64,000 nt of DNA from Pristionchus mayeri (lineage: Eukaryota > Nematoda > Chromadorea > Rhabditida > Neodiplogasteridae), in NCBI GenBank assembly GCA_036245805.1, contig BTRK01000004.1, positions 31,109,541-31,173,540 of the forward strand, read 5' to 3'. This document shows, in pieces, positions 1-13,259 of this stretch (the first letter of the stretch is position 1; each line of letters opens with the position of its first letter). The position numbers and the translations under genes were made by a program. The notes beneath the pieces are model-generated. The model had not been told where the DNA came from and did no database searches. It saw only the letters and a program-made list of their open reading frames with translations.

Positions 1-3000
1 GCCTTAACTTTCACATATCGCCCGTTCCTAGTCGCTCACATTCCCATTGTACATATCTCTCTGCTTTAAATATCACTAATTGTAATAGTATTGCTAACGC
101 TTCTAGTCAGTTGCCGGTCGTAATCGGAGATAAATATGCTTTCAATTTTCGTCTAAAAATGAAGAGTGAAGGGTTGTTCGACCCGGAAAGATGTATCTGC
201 AACACATGTTGTTGTGTCTGGATGATGGCATGAGGGTGATTAAGAGAGTGAGAGATAAGAGGGGGTCGAAGTCCACGAACGCCCTCCATTGATAGGGATC
301 CCCCCTCAATAGTATCATACAATCAAAGTTTCAGCGCCCAAAGTTCTCTCAGCCCCCTTCGTCACTGGCACTTTTTGCTTGGGTGCCCGCTTCTCAGCCA
401 CTCTCCGTCCTTCCAATGCTCTTTCATTCACACCCCTGCCGCCTGTCACTCTCCCCTCTCATTGCTACATTTCCCCTTTCCCTCTCTCAACGTCGCTGCC
501 TGCTGCTTACACTAAAGTCGTTCTCTAGCACGTGGAAAGAGTTTTTGTCATACTTTTTTTCTTGGGCACCCGTCTCTCATTTCTGGTGCTCCCTCTTTCT
601 CCATTGACAAGCGCAACTCATGGCAAACGAGTATCAGCCAGTTCCAGTTATGATCTAAGATTTACTACTGCTGCTTGTGGATACTTTATCCCCCGTAGAT
701 GATTTTTTGTGATAGTCACTCAGCACGTACGCAGCTGGTCGATCCATCCCGTTGCACTGGTCTCTGAATTATGATCTGTGATCATTCGGTTGTGCCGATT
801 TGTGAAGTGCTCACGGGGACGGAATCTAGTCTCTCAATAGTACTCTAGTGGGATTCATTCATAACATGATTTTTTGCTCATAGGCATTACATTAATTTTA
901 GTGTTTTGATCGATCAGCTAATGTTCTCCTAAATATATCTCTGCGAAAGAGATGTCGTTCCGTTGATTTGGTCGATTAGCGTTTTTGTGGGTTCCACTGC
1001 TTAATTGTTGATTGCAAGCTGATGGATACGCGATGATACTAGCAAAAAGTTCTTCTCCATTTTCTAAGGTTGAAATGAAAAGGCAGAACCACTTTACAAT
1101 TAGCGAGTGCTTCGCTCTTTTGCCTGCTCGCTTAATTGCTCTTTGAGAGATAGCGGAAGTACAACCTCCTCTGGCAGTATTCTTTCCCGGGCAAAGGAGA
1201 GGACGTTCTAGCTGCTAGATGACTTTCGAAGCTGTCTTCATCACGTCTAAATCTTGCCATTGTCTTCTCTCTCGCCATCCCCGACCCCATCCTTATCTTC
1301 CAAATTACCCCCCCCCCCCCTCCCTCCCCCCGATGGCCTGCTTTTCTCACCCGCTTCTCTTATCACGCACGTTTTCCATGAAAGCGCCTGTTTTCTGGTC
1401 TTTGGGATTGTGGTGCCAATCATACTTATGAGTGAGAGAGCAGACAAAACAGATAGAAGAGCCATCGATTTGTTTGCAGAGTTCCGCTCATCCCTACTCT
1501 AGCTAACACGTTGTTGATCCTTGATCTCCTCGATTCCTAGAATCGTTATTATTCGGTCCCTTATGTTTCCCTTCTTGCCATGCAAACAAGGTAGAGTTGT
1601 ATCTTTGTATCTCTGTGCAAATCTTGTGCAGCGGAAAACAACATTTGGGAGATATTTCCCTCTTTTTGCCGGGAGTTGTGGTCTTCTCACTCTGGCAATT
1701 CGGAATGAACTCTTACGTCACTTATTGAACTCGCTTATTATTAGGTTGTAACATAAGTTTTGTCGCATTTCGGAGGTTCACAATATTTCCATGAAGGATA
1801 CTTCTCAATCATTCCCAATACCTGACCTCCTAGTATATGTTTGGGGTATGCATACACATTCAAACCATATGGTAGAGCTGAACTGCCCACGCTGGCTATG
1901 CGAAAAATATTAATATGAACTGATTTAAATTTGGTGCAAATTTTATTAATTTGTTTGATCGGGTGCTAGTTCGCAGAGACAAATAATGAACCAAACTTTT
2001 ACAGCATGGTGATATGCCCCGTCAATGCTCTTTCAAAATATATGCCTGATATGATGCTATGTTGAGCGGAACCAAAGATATACTTCACTGAGTGTAAGGT
2101 TAGCCGCTGATTCATAGCCAACTTGACCAACTCTTCTGAATCCAGAATTACAACAACACTGACTAACATAAGTGCGTTCCAATTACCACTCATGGAGGTC
2201 TAATTTATCATTAAACAGGTGAGAGAAAGAACACTCTACTTGTGGGAAATTTGAATGTTCATTAATTCAATTCGCACACAATTTTACCAAAAAAAGCAAG
2301 TTTAGGTGTTTCGAATTAAAGATTGTCATTCGAAAGCTATTGATTTCCAAAATTATCCCAAGTAGAATTATCCCAAGGGAAGGGTTGATGGTTCGGATGG
2401 ACACAATAAATCAGATATTGAACATGTGTGTGAGGTAGGAATTTGAACAAAGTGCCAATTTCAGTAGTTTCATTTACATACCATCGTTCTGAATGGAGCC
2501 ACTTTTCTCAACAGAATCCAATCTACCCCAAACTTTGTCTGTATACTGTTCACTTTGGGTGAACTATATTCCACCCCTATTTGGATCTCGATATCTATTG
2601 AGAAGAAAATTCGGAGTGCAAAAGTTTTCGCGACCGTCACCTACAATACACATTATACAAACTCGTCTAAATTTCTAGAACGCTTTTCGTTTGTCATTAT
2701 CCGTGAGTGGTTCAAAATTATGCCCGTATGTAGTACTTTACGCAAATCACACAAAATAGGTATAATTCCCCCTTTTCACGAAGAGCGGATGCGTGAAAAT
2801 GATTTGTAATCCTGATCTTAGTACAACTTTGTCTGACTAATCTGCCTCCCTAACTGCCTTGACAGGACTGAAGTAAAGCGCGTAAGAAAGGGTACGAAGT
2901 CCCTCACTGATTATGAATAACGAAATTGGGACTAAATTAATGCAAAGAATTTCTGAGGTTAGAATGCATAAGAGATTGGACGCGACAAAACTTATGTTAC

Positions 3001-3050
3001 AGCCTGATATATTGCACGCGTATTTCTCGTCTCGTGCAATCTCGATCTGA
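1..3050. other. No supported gene (left flank)
   Basis: About 3 kb with no exon chain or protein family I can recognise on either strand. Open frames are short and lie in C/T-rich stretches (for example the C-run near 1310-1330). The last bases before 3058 should contain the outron of the IVD gene. Untranslated sequence or distal exons of a gene lying further left cannot be excluded. Confidence 0.5.
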
Positions 3051-3057
3051 TTTCAGA

Positions 3058-6000
3058 ATGGCGGTTTCCTCTCTCCGTTCCCTCGGTGCATCTCTCCTCT
3101 CCTCGCGCACCGCCACTCTCGCAGTTACGGGTCTGTATTTAAATTCATTTAAGTGATAAGCTGTAAATTCATCATGGGAGTCGGAGCCAGGCTCATTTCT
3201 TACGTATCTCCATGTGGTCTTGAGATATTGCGTATTGCTTGTATTGTAACCCTCCCCCCTCTATTCAGGCCGTCGCAACATGTCTGCGTACCCGATCGAG
3301 GACCACGTCTTCGGACTGACGGAGGACGAGATCGCAGTGAGTAGGGGAATGGTATCATCGATAAGAATAGGGCGTGTTTCGTTGGTTTTCTTTGGCAAAC
3401 AAATACATGGCATTGCTGAAACGAGAGGATGCTATGAGTGTTCTACTGGAATTTGATGTGCAACCGATTATATGAATTTCTCGCGTGAATTAATAATACA
3501 TAAATCTGCACTATTGATCCAGTCCCCCCCTTTTTTCATGATTTCGTATCTCACTGTCTTTTCCCTATCTTCCCTCCCTTCAGCTGCGTCGCGCGGTCCG
3601 CGAGCTGGCGGACAAGGAGCTGGCGCCCTACGCCCAGGCAATCGATAAGGAGAACAACTTCGGGTACGGTAGAATATTTATTAGGGACAGGTATATTCGG
3701 TTGAAAACGTTACCGTTGTCCATGACAGTTTCCCATCTCAGACTTGCAGGCTAGCATTGCCAGCTTGTACGGTTAAACGTGAAAAGACTATACGTTCTGA
3801 GTAAACACTTAAATTACAAACAAATGCTTTCCAGTCGTCTTCGTGAGTTCTGGAAGTTGCTCGGCGACCATGGACTTCTCGGAATCACCGCTCCCGGTAG
3901 ATCACCTGAGGCTATTTATTGATTGCTGGAGATAGAAAAAATTGCAATACCTGATTATAGTGAATCAATAATTAATTGCAGCCAAGTACGGTGGCTCGGG
4001 AATGTCCTACTTCTCGCACGTAATCGCGATGGAGGAACTCTCGCGCGCTTCGGGTACGGTGGCTACTAGGAGTACTGTAGGGAAACTGATGCAGAGATAT
4101 TATATTGTTGTTGTTTGACCACCAGAAGCCAGTTGGAATTGACTGTTTTGGTATCCACATACTATTTTTAAATGGGTGCACTTTGATGGCAATGCCTGAT
4201 TCTTGGTCGACCCTCCCCCTCGCAGGCAGCATCGCTCTCTCGTACGGTGCCCACTCGAACCTCTGCGTGAATCAGCTGGTGCGCAACGGGAACGATCGCC
4301 AGAAGGACAAGTACCTGCCCAAGGTCAGAGATGAGAATCAATTTTTCTACGTCTATTGGCTAGCAATGATTTTACGTAAAAAAATATTCTGACATTGTCA
4401 TTTCGCATCATTTTTTCATGCCACACTACGGGTTGGACCGTTAACACAATATGACCTTTGTTGCTGTCTTTATTGAGACTCTTAACACGTCAACAGCAAC
4501 TTATACATAGCGAATGTTGATTGTTGATTGATGTGCTTGCAGCTGATCTCTGGCGAGCACATCGGAGCACTGGCGATGTCGGAATCTGGAGCAGGATCGG
4601 ATGTGGTCTCGATGAAGTTGAAGGCAGAGAAGAAGGGAGACAAGTGAGTGATCGATAACGTCATCTGCTATATTTGAGACTCTCAAATTGAGAGCACAGG
4701 GAATCACATTCACACGTCGACAAATCTCAGGGAATTTGCATTTAGTAATGAAATAATTTAATCTTCGGATAGTGGGTGTAGTGTATTTTTATTTAAGTAT
4801 CTCTAATCGATAAATCAATATGCTCTTTCTGTCAGGTACATCCTGAACGGAACGAAGTTCTGGATCACGAACGGTCCCGATGCCGACGTGTTGGTCGTGT
4901 ACGCGAAGACTGACCCCAAGAAGCATCAGCACGGAATCACCTGCTTCCTCGTCGAGAAGGTACTGTAGACGTATATTGATTTAATGAATTATTTCGTCCT
5001 GCTTCTTTTGCCTCTCTTGGTTATGTTTGTGATTCTGCAAGAGTCGCATGGAGACCTACAATAATCTTTCATTAACCTATTCTATTCGTGCAGGGCACTC
5101 CCGGCTTCACGACCTCCCCTAAGCTGGACAAGCTGGGCATGCGCGGATCGAACACCTGCGAGCTCGTCTTCGAGAACTGCGAAATTCCCGGTGAGTGAGG
5201 GAAGGGACGCAGCTAGATTTGGAGTGTTGAAGAAACGAGAACAAACTTGTTGCCTACAGACGTTCTTGAGCATATAACTCGGTCGGGTAACCTATGCTTG
5301 CGGCATTTTTTCCTACAATGAGAGATAGATCACATCAGACAGTGACAAGTCCAATTTCAGAGGAGAACGTGATGGGAGGACTGGGCAAGGGAGTGTACGT
5401 GCTCATGACCGGATTGGACTACGAGCGACTCGTCCTTTCCGGAGGACCTCTCGGGTACGGTAGGCCATCGAGAACTGAGGCATGGGGGTCTTATGGTAGT
5501 GGATATCGATTTGTATCAGCATGTACCAACACACAGAGCAGTAATAATATGAAAAACCGAATGGTTTGAGGTAATCAGGATCTCTAATCGATATAAGTCG
5601 ACAGACATCGTCTTTCAGTCTAATGCAGGCGGCATGCGACATCGCCTTCGACTACGCTCACCAGCGAAAGGCATTCGGAGAGCGCATCGGAACCTTCCAG
5701 GTACACTGATAGACAACAAGAGAGGATGCAATAGTCGATCATAGTCGAACTATCCTGTTTCACGATAACTTAAACTTTAGTTGTCCTGGAAGATTATTTT
5801 TTTAAAAGTTTGATATCATCATGTTTTTAGTAGAGTGTACAGTCGCGCGCATAAATGAGTGCGCACTTTTTGAATTTGCTGCAACTTTTTGCCCACGGCA
5901 GGCATCATTCTACCACTAAGGTAGCATGTGCCAAATTCATTGGAGATTATGGCCATGGTATTGGGTATGACGCAATAGCCTAATCATTGCGTAGTGATGA

Positions 6001-7919
6001 CGCAATAAAAATGTACTTTTTCAAAACGGCTTTATTCTTACATAGATTTTTTCCTACTGGCCACACTTTCTGCGGTTTGAGATATGTCTGAGGACTACCC
6101 AGAAAAATTTTTTGAAGTTGCTGCGTGGTCGTACATTGGCTGGAGACTTGCTGCAAAATGGAGTTCGAAAATACAGATCTCGGCTCCTCGATAAGCTAGA
6201 GACTCGTTCAAAGCGTCAAAATGATCGTAATCACAATTCCACATGATCCTCAGAATAAGAAAACACTCGGTCAACATTTGCCCTCAGGGCACCAAAAAAT
6301 CACTTTTTTGCATGCTCATTTTTTGGACATTCATAACTTTCTGGGCAGTTTTCGGAAAAATCTCGTTTTTATGTGAGAATGTTCAAAATGTATTAAAGAT
6401 ATGATGCCCAACTTTTTAGACTGTTTGGATAACTTTCCTGCCCGCGGCGGGCATTTTTCGGAGGGATACTCGGTAAACACCTTGTTTACGCACTCTCGTC
6501 GTCTGTACTCTCTCGCCATAGGGGTAAACAAGGTGTTTTCCGACCCGAGTATCCCTCCGAAAAATGCCCGCCGCGGGCAGGAAAGTTATCCAGCAGTCTA
6601 AAAAGTTGGGCATTATATCTTTAATACATTTTGAACATTCTCACATAAAAACCAGATTTTTCCGAAAACTGCCCAGAAAGTTATGAATGTCCAAAAAATG
6701 AGCTTGCAAAAAAGTGATTTTTTGGTGCCCTGAGGGCAAATGTTGACCGATCGTTTTCATATTCTCAGGATCAACTGTACTCATGATGGCGATCATTTTG
6801 GCGTTTTCATCGAGTCTCTAGCTAGTCTAGGAGCTGATTTCCAAATTTCAGACCTTGTTTTTGCAGCAAGGCTGCTGCAAATGTGCGACCACGCAGCAAC
6901 TTCAAAAAAATTTCTGAGTAATCCTCAGACATATCTCCAACCACAGAAAGTGTGGCCAGTTGGAAAAAATCTATGTAAGAATAAAGCCGTTTTGAAAAAG
7001 TACATTTTTATTGCGTCATAACTACACAATGATTAGGCTATTGCGTCATACCCCAATACCATGGCCATAATCTCCAATGAATTTGGCACATGCTACCTTA
7101 GTGGTAGAATGATGCCTGCCCTGGGCAAAAAGTTGCAGCAAATTCAAAAAGTGCGCACTTACTTATGCGCGCGACTGTATGTTGCAGCGATGACAGTTAA
7201 TTGTGATGCACAAAACCGTGAATTCCATCTATCTTTTACTGGTGTAAAACGTTGGTATCTTTGCAGCTTATGCAAGGCAAGATGGCTGACATGTACACGA
7301 CACTGAACGCTTGCCGCTCGTACCTCTACACCGTTGCAAAGGCGACGGATGCGGGACACGTGACGAACAAGGTACGGTAGATGGAATACGGTAGGGTACA
7401 CCATCGATTAGAGATCGACCAATTAACACAAGGCTCTACGTTGCATTACTGGTGTCAAGTAGAATTACTTCGTTACCGTGCACAAACCTTGGGTTTCAGG
7501 AAAGTCTATAATCTCAATCCATCCTCAGGATTGCGCGGGTGTCATCCTCTACCTGGCTGAGAAGGCCACGCAGGTCTGCCTCGACGCCGTCCAGATTCTC
7601 GGTCAGTCTGACGTGGAATACGGTAACCAGATGGATACTGTACTTCTTCTATCGATTAGCTATTCGTGGAGTCGTGCGAGGTTCTACAGTAGGCGCCGTA
7701 CCGTGTTATACGGTAATCAATTGAATATGGATTTCAGGAGGTAACGGCTACATCAATGACTACCCCGCTGGCAGGCTGGTGAGAGACGCGAAGCTGTACG
7801 AGATCGGCGCCGGAACCAGCGAGGTACGGTAGCATTGATTGGTGATGGTAATATCGATTTCCTCTCAGGTCCGTCGCATCATCATCGGACGCTCTCTCAA
7901 CAAGGAATACTCCAGCTAA
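3058..7919 (+). CDS. ivd-1: Isovaleryl-CoA dehydrogenase, mitochondrial (intact copy)
   Basis: FAD enzyme of mitochondrial leucine breakdown: isovaleryl-CoA to 3-methylcrotonyl-CoA, electrons passed to ETF. Fifteen exons: 3058-3130, 3269-3336, 3584-3663, 3835-3896, 3982-4053, 4226-4323, 4543-4643, 4836-4959, 5094-5190, 5361-5454, 5619-5700, 7267-7371, 7529-7601, 7738-7823, 7869-7919; sum 1266 nt, 421 aa. The N-terminus ([17 protein letters not shown]) is a typical mitochondrial presequence. Acyl-CoA dehydrogenase signature 1 is [10 protein letters not shown]; signature 2 contains [13 protein letters not shown] and GTSE. The motif [15 protein letters not shown] (Glu ~280) matches the helix-G catalytic Glu that separates IVD from medium/short-chain relatives. 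The start follows TTTCAG directly, so it is probably SL trans-spliced. Intron 11 holds a 1.34-kb foldback element. The symbol follows the C. elegans orthologue name. Confidence 0.93.
5838..7179. mobile_element. Foldback element with TA-flanked Tc1/mariner-type ends
   Basis: Nearly full-length inverted repeat in intron 11 of the IVD gene. It starts TA-CAGTCGCGCGCATAAA and ends with the reverse complement plus TA. Arms of about 650 bp meet near 6500-6525 (ACACCTTGTTTACGC on one side, its complement on the other). TA duplication and CAGT termini fit the Tc1/mariner superfamily. No transposase frame is present; short open frames inside are mirror images of each other. Inner arm sequence is related to the element at 31718-34139. 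Confidence 0.85.
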
Positions 7920-8988
7920 GAGATTATCGATTGATAATCACCCCCCCCCCCCCCCCCGAGTGACACACTCATCTTCTAGAGAAGGTTGTCAGTTTACTGT
8001 AATAATTTACCCCTTTGTTGTCGGAATTCTCAGGTTTTTTTCCCACCATTTTTTTGTGTATACCTTGATTGCCTAGGATTGTTGTTCGTTGTTAGAAACC
8101 AATTTATTCATTGTCTTTTCCTTCATCTAGAGATCTTCCCCGGTCTTCTTTTCTAATTTTTTCCTCCGGTGATAAAGATATCTGATATATCTGAAAGATG
8201 AGCTCGACTAATGGAGAAGATAAAGAGGAAAAGGCGAAGGGGCCACTGAATAAACTGTTTGTGCTTCCTACAATTTCCATGCAAGGCCCATTCACTCGCC
8301 ACCGACCCGCCTAATGTCTTCTTCTTAGGATTGGCTGTACCCCTACAAGGCGAGACCAAGGCCTCACTCCATTTATTTCAAACTATCGCAAACTGGAATA
8401 TATAGCTGAATAATACGACGATATTTTGTCTCGTTTATTACTACTATACACTCTGAAAATCTGAAATTATCATTTCAGAAGCATGATAATTGCAAAACTA
8501 AGTAATCTGCGAGCTGGAAAATCGAGTACTAGGATTACGGTATCGCAAATTGCAACCCACTTCCAATACTCAATTTCTTAAAATGGGGGGGGGCACTGTT
8601 CACTCATTTTTTCTCCTTAGAAACTCCGTATAACGATATTAGTTACATATTGATCGGATAAGTTTACCAATGCAAGCATAGATATTTGCGCATGCCCTAT
8701 TAATCGCGATTCTATACGTTTCACGACATAAAACAGCTGGGTCTAACTAGTTAGACCTGGAAGATTTCTTATTTATAATTATTGTGATTTTTAAAACATT
8801 TGTAAATGAAAAAAAATTAAAATAAATTTTAAAAAATATTTAAATTAGGCAGAGTCTTAAATGGAAAGAAAAATCAGGGAAATTCAATTGAGGATCAGCT
8901 GACGTCACTATCTCTTTATCGCGTCATTTTCCTCAATTGATTTCGTGGTGATAACGTTCTGTCTAAATTCACTTTTCTTCTTTTATAG
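7920..8988. other. Intergenic region between IVD and Argonaute
   Basis: Holds the IVD 3' UTR (C-run near 7942) and the upstream region of the Argonaute gene. I see no coding exons. A perfect 18-bp palindrome, GGTCTAACTAGTTAGACC, lies at 8740-8757. A second symmetrical element with a CRE core lies at 8885-8939 and is listed separately. The AG at 8987-8988 abuts the Argonaute ATG. Confidence 0.6.
8885..8939. promoter_or_regulatory. Candidate CRE/ATF site within a 10-bp inverted repeat
   Basis: CAATTGAGGA (8885-8894) and its exact complement TCCTCAATTG (8930-8939) enclose TGACGTCA (8900-8907), the full palindromic ATF/CREB core, and a half site GTCAT near 8923. It sits 50-100 bp upstream of the Argonaute start codon. 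Regulatory function is inferred from position and motif only. Confidence 0.4.
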
Positions 8989-11900
8989 ATGGAGCCAATG
9001 GACACCGACCAAGCGAAGAGAGGAGGGGCAAAAAATAAGGATTTCGAGCATGTCGAACTGCCGGGTAAATAATTTGATCTAGTTCGCGATCAAATAAATA
9101 TTTTTAGAACCTGAGGCAGCAGGAAGTGAGCCCATTGGCGAGAGGGTCACTACCTTCCTCAATGCGTACGTCGTGGACACTACTGCAGCCGTTGAATACG
9201 GATACAAGCACGAAGTTTGTGTTTTCATCCGCTTCGCGATTTAGGTGGTGTTCGCTTTCCAGTTGGTATTCAATGCCATCACATCCAAGAGAGAATTCCC
9301 TGTCCACTCCAAGGGAGGAAAAGAAGAGTATGTTTGTTTACGAGAATTTGGACCTAATATGTTTTGCAGTGCCATGAAGCTCCTTCGACATCGTGTGTTG
9401 AAGAGGCTCGTTGCGATTGTTATGGATAAGCACCAAAAGGACGTGACTGGAGGAGACTCGGAAAAGGTTGTTTTGCATTATACCTTTATTGACATTCTAT
9501 TCTGAACGCAGTCTGCGAATGCTCTGTCATTCGATAACGGTTGCGCAATCTACTCCCCGCACCCTATCCAGCCATTCCATGGCGTGATCCCTTCGGTGAG
9601 TTGGCAGTTATGCGTTTGTTTGATCTGTTTATGTTTGCAGGAGGAGTATCCCGAGGAATTCGCAGAGTTGATTAATGGTGTGAAGGAATTGCGTTACGAC
9701 CTTTCTTTTGTCGAGAAGATCTCGTTTAAGGTGTTGCTTTAAATATTATGTATAATACGTTTGCCTTTTTAGGGCCTCGACGTCGCAGAGAGGACGGCTC
9801 TTCAATTGATTGACGTTGCGTCCTGGATGAAGCTGGATAAGTAATCTACTTCTATTATTCATTAGCATATCGACGGTGGTTTTAGGATTCGGCACATCCA
9901 ATTCAATAACAAGGCTTACTACACGTCAACTAAGTGCCCAGACGAGAGAATGGATGGAGGAAAGGTAGTGAAGGGAGGATTTGAAAAATCCATTCGCCCG
10001 ATCGGAGCTCAACTCGCACTGCAGGTCGACGGTATGCCAATATTTTTTTAAAAATGATAGATCGTGAACTTTATTTGCTCAGGAAAGGTCTCGCCGTTCT
10101 TCAAAGGCCAAAAGCTACTCGATTTTTGTAAGGAATTTGGGAGCGAGAGAGATATCGCAAGGAATAGACAGCTCGCACAACAGATAAAGAGTTAGTACTA
10201 TATAGTTAATTTAAATAATAACATGTTTTAAGATCTGTGTGTGCGAACTTCGCACCTCCCTCTGAATCGCATTTTCCAAGTTAAAGGATTTGCGAAATAC
10301 AATGCTTACGAGTGTGTCTCTCTTTCAACCACCTATTTCTTTTCCTTTTTTTAAGCTTGAAGTTCGATATCAAGGAAGAGAACGGTGAGACGAGCACAAA
10401 ATCTGTCTATCAACACTTCGAGGAGAAGTACAAGGTGGGTTTAACATTTTAAAAAATTTCCGAAAAATGATTTTCCAGATGAAGCTTCGATATCCCGACC
10501 TGCCGTTAGTGGAGGAGCGAAAAGGACAGAAAGCGTCCTACCATCCAATAGAGATTCTGTACGTGGTCGATGGACAACGTGTGTGCAACACCAAGTCCAC
10601 CAGCGCAATGATCCAGGAACTGATCAAGGTTGGAATTTTTTTAATCAAAAATATTTACTATTTTCTCCTTTCAGAGAGCTCAGAAGAGACCTCCCGAGCT
10701 TTTCAAACACATCGAAGATCAGGCCTACAAAGCCTTTCTCGATGGATCGAAGCATGAGTTCCTGGAGTCGTTCAAGGTAATGCAACTTTCTGTCTTTCCC
10801 TTTTATAATTTTTTCTTTAGCTCCGCATCACGAACAGACAGCTGAGTGCTGCGGCCGACAAGGTCTTCTCTCCTGCCATCTACACTGCCAATGCGAAAGC
10901 TTCTGTATGGCTTTTAATATATAAAATTGTTTATTTTTCAATTTCAGGAGGACATGAAGTTCCCAGAGAAGTGGAAGCTGGGCAATGGGGACCGTTTCGT
11001 TGAGCCTGCTAAGTATTCTGGCGATATGTACTGTATTGTCTTCGATCGATGCTACGGAGAAAGAGATGCAGAGTAAGCCAAGCTTTTGATTTCTCTGGTG
11101 AAATATAGTTGTCCACGGTTCACATTTGATTCACACAGGCAAGCCATTCGCAATCTCTTCGATGCGGGAAGGCAGCGCGGAATGGGCATCGATTCTCGCG
11201 ATGTGAACATACCCCGTCTTTTTTTATGAGTAATATATTTCTGCAGGTCAGAATCGTTTCTATGTCTTCAAGCTTCGACGAGCTCCGTTCCTTCATGCAC
11301 GGCAAGATTGGAAAGGCCAAGGCAGTGATCGGATTCACGGCAACGAATGCCGATTGCGTCCATGGTACATTTTCAATACTGAGATGTTATGACTTGTAAT
11401 GTTTCAGAGAATCTGAAGCTGTTCGAAGCTGAGACTGGCATCGTCACTCTGCATTGCACGAAGAAAGTGATCGACCAGGTGAGATAATGTTCTTTAATGA
11501 TGAATAATCATATTTTTTCTGATTAATATAAAAGCAAGTTTCAGGTTCTCCAAGGAAAGCCACTCGCATGCGGCAACATCATGATGAAGTTCAATCAGAA
11601 ATTGGGAGGCATTAACTTCAAGATCGCAGGACCCCTGGAGCTGTCTAAACATGCTCCCAAGCACGCCGAAGCGTAAGTCATAATCAAACGCATCCATAAT
11701 ACGCTCTTTTTTAATATTTTAAGGTCCAAGAACTGGTTCAACAAGACGAAGATGTTCGTTGGTCTCTTCGTCTCGCATGCCGCGCCTCAATCGTTCGCTG
11801 ATAGAAGTGCTGGAGTTCCGCAGAGCGAGCCGACCATCGTCGGAGTGGGCTTTAAGTTAGATTATGTAAATGGTAATATTAATCTTAAGCTGTCGTACTC

Positions 11901-12934
11901 GACTACTATGCCAACGAAACAAGATGGATGGTGGTTCATGCAGCAGCCGGGAGAAAACCTGATCCTCGACATGGTGGAGCACATTGTGAAGGCTCTTCAG
12001 GTTGGTTGTAAATTTACGCATTGAAGTGTGCAAATTTTGCAGAACTTCAAAGCAGCGACCGGAGGTCTACCGAACGAGGTAGTCGTCTACCGCAATGGCA
12101 AGAGCGAGGGAGAATTCAAGGCTGTATGTGTTTAAAATAACAATTGGAATATAATTCATTGTCATTCGTATTTCAGCTCTCGACCGAATCGCTTCAATTT
12201 GAGAAGGCCTTCGCCCTGCTCGGTGGCAATTACAAGCCTACTCTCACCGTTGTCGTAGTGTGTGTCGGCTCTAATTACCGCATCTTCACTGATGGAGTTC
12301 GTAGCACCTAGGAATTTGTGAACTAATTTCTATTTTTTCTAGGGTCGTGGCTTCGAAAACGTCGCACCCGGCACTTGCCTTACTGCGGAGGGCTGCAACC
12401 CTTTCTTCAAAGAGTTCGTGATGGTCTCTCAGCGAGCAATCATGGTTCGTATTGTTACATTTTCCTATATTTATGTAAGAGTTTCAGGGAACCGCCCGAC
12501 CCATCCGCTACAATGTGGTGACTGAGAAGAAAGGAACAGTCGGAAGTCTCCTCTCGATCGATGCTCTCAAGGTAATTTTCGATGCGAATTTGCTTTTTTT
12601 CTCATTGCTCACTTTCCAGCTGATCACGAATGCGCTCGCCTACGCCACCGGCATTGTGACTGCTCCCATCTCGCTCCCTGCCCCCTATGACTCCGCTGAG
12701 AAAATTGCCAATCGAGGCCGTAACAACTACAAGGCTACGATGTGAGTAAAGCACCACCTTGTGGCATAGAGAGATGTGTTCAACGTGATACTGTTTAGCA
12801 TGGCGGACTGCGACTCTTCGACTGCTTCTTCTGGCCCACCCAGAGAACTCCGAAACGATGGGAATAATGACTTCTTCAAGAACCTCGGTGAGAAGTTGAA
12901 TACTCAGGTCAAGAATCGCCATTTCTGGGCGTAA
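8989..12934 (+). CDS. WAGO-type Argonaute, probably slicer-inactive
   Basis: Small-RNA effector of the nematode-specific WAGO clade, expected to bind secondary 22G RNAs in transcript silencing. 26 exons (8989-9064, 9108-9214, 9245-9327, 9370-9466, 9512-9595, 9641-9730, 9773-9840, 9886-10031, 10083-10190, 10233-10311, 10356-10434, 10479-10628, 10675-10776, 10821-10904, 10948-11072, 11139-11202, 11247-11364, 11408-11478, 11545-11672, 11724-12000, 12043-12123, 12177-12296, 12343-12444, 12488-12571, 12620-12741, 12799-12934) give 926 aa. The PAZ-region hallmark is YHPIEILYVVDGQR (~380). The Piwi domain covers roughly 510-900 and includes SHAAPQSFADR, TKQDGWWFMQQPGEN and VVYRNGKSEGEF. At the first two catalytic Asp positions I read Gly/Phe (IVGVGF) and Asn (YRNG); the terminal His region (PYDSAEKI) is also changed. 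The ATG follows TATAG, a likely trans-splice site. The exact WAGO orthologue is not assignable. Confidence 0.9.
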
Positions 12935-13259
12935 ATATTTATCTGTAATGTTTTAATGTAACATCTTAATTAAACTTGTGTTCATCTAAGAAGCTACATG
13001 TCGTTGCGACTCACTTTATTTGCGTTACTGGTTCAATGCTTTGCTTGTTTTAATCTTGGTAAATTATGTACGATGCTCCGCTTCGTAGAAGTGGTTTTTA
13101 TCATGTATATGTATTGAATTCTTCTTTCTTCAATGTATTTTTTCTTGTACAGAAGTAATAAATAAATGTTCAGTACAAAGTACATTGATTATCACATGAT
13201 GCTCTGTTGCCCATCAGCAAATATTATTTGAATATTTATGGCTAGCATGGTATGGGAGG
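12935..13259. other. Argonaute 3' UTR and downstream spacer
   Basis: A/T-rich sequence with AATAAATAAATG near 13150-13162, a plausible polyadenylation signal about 220 bp after the stop codon. No other feature is visible. Confidence 0.5.

Noticed and set aside
6401..6613. Open frames on both strands reading MPNFLDC
   Set aside because: They are mirror images created by the two arms of a palindromic foldback, not genes.
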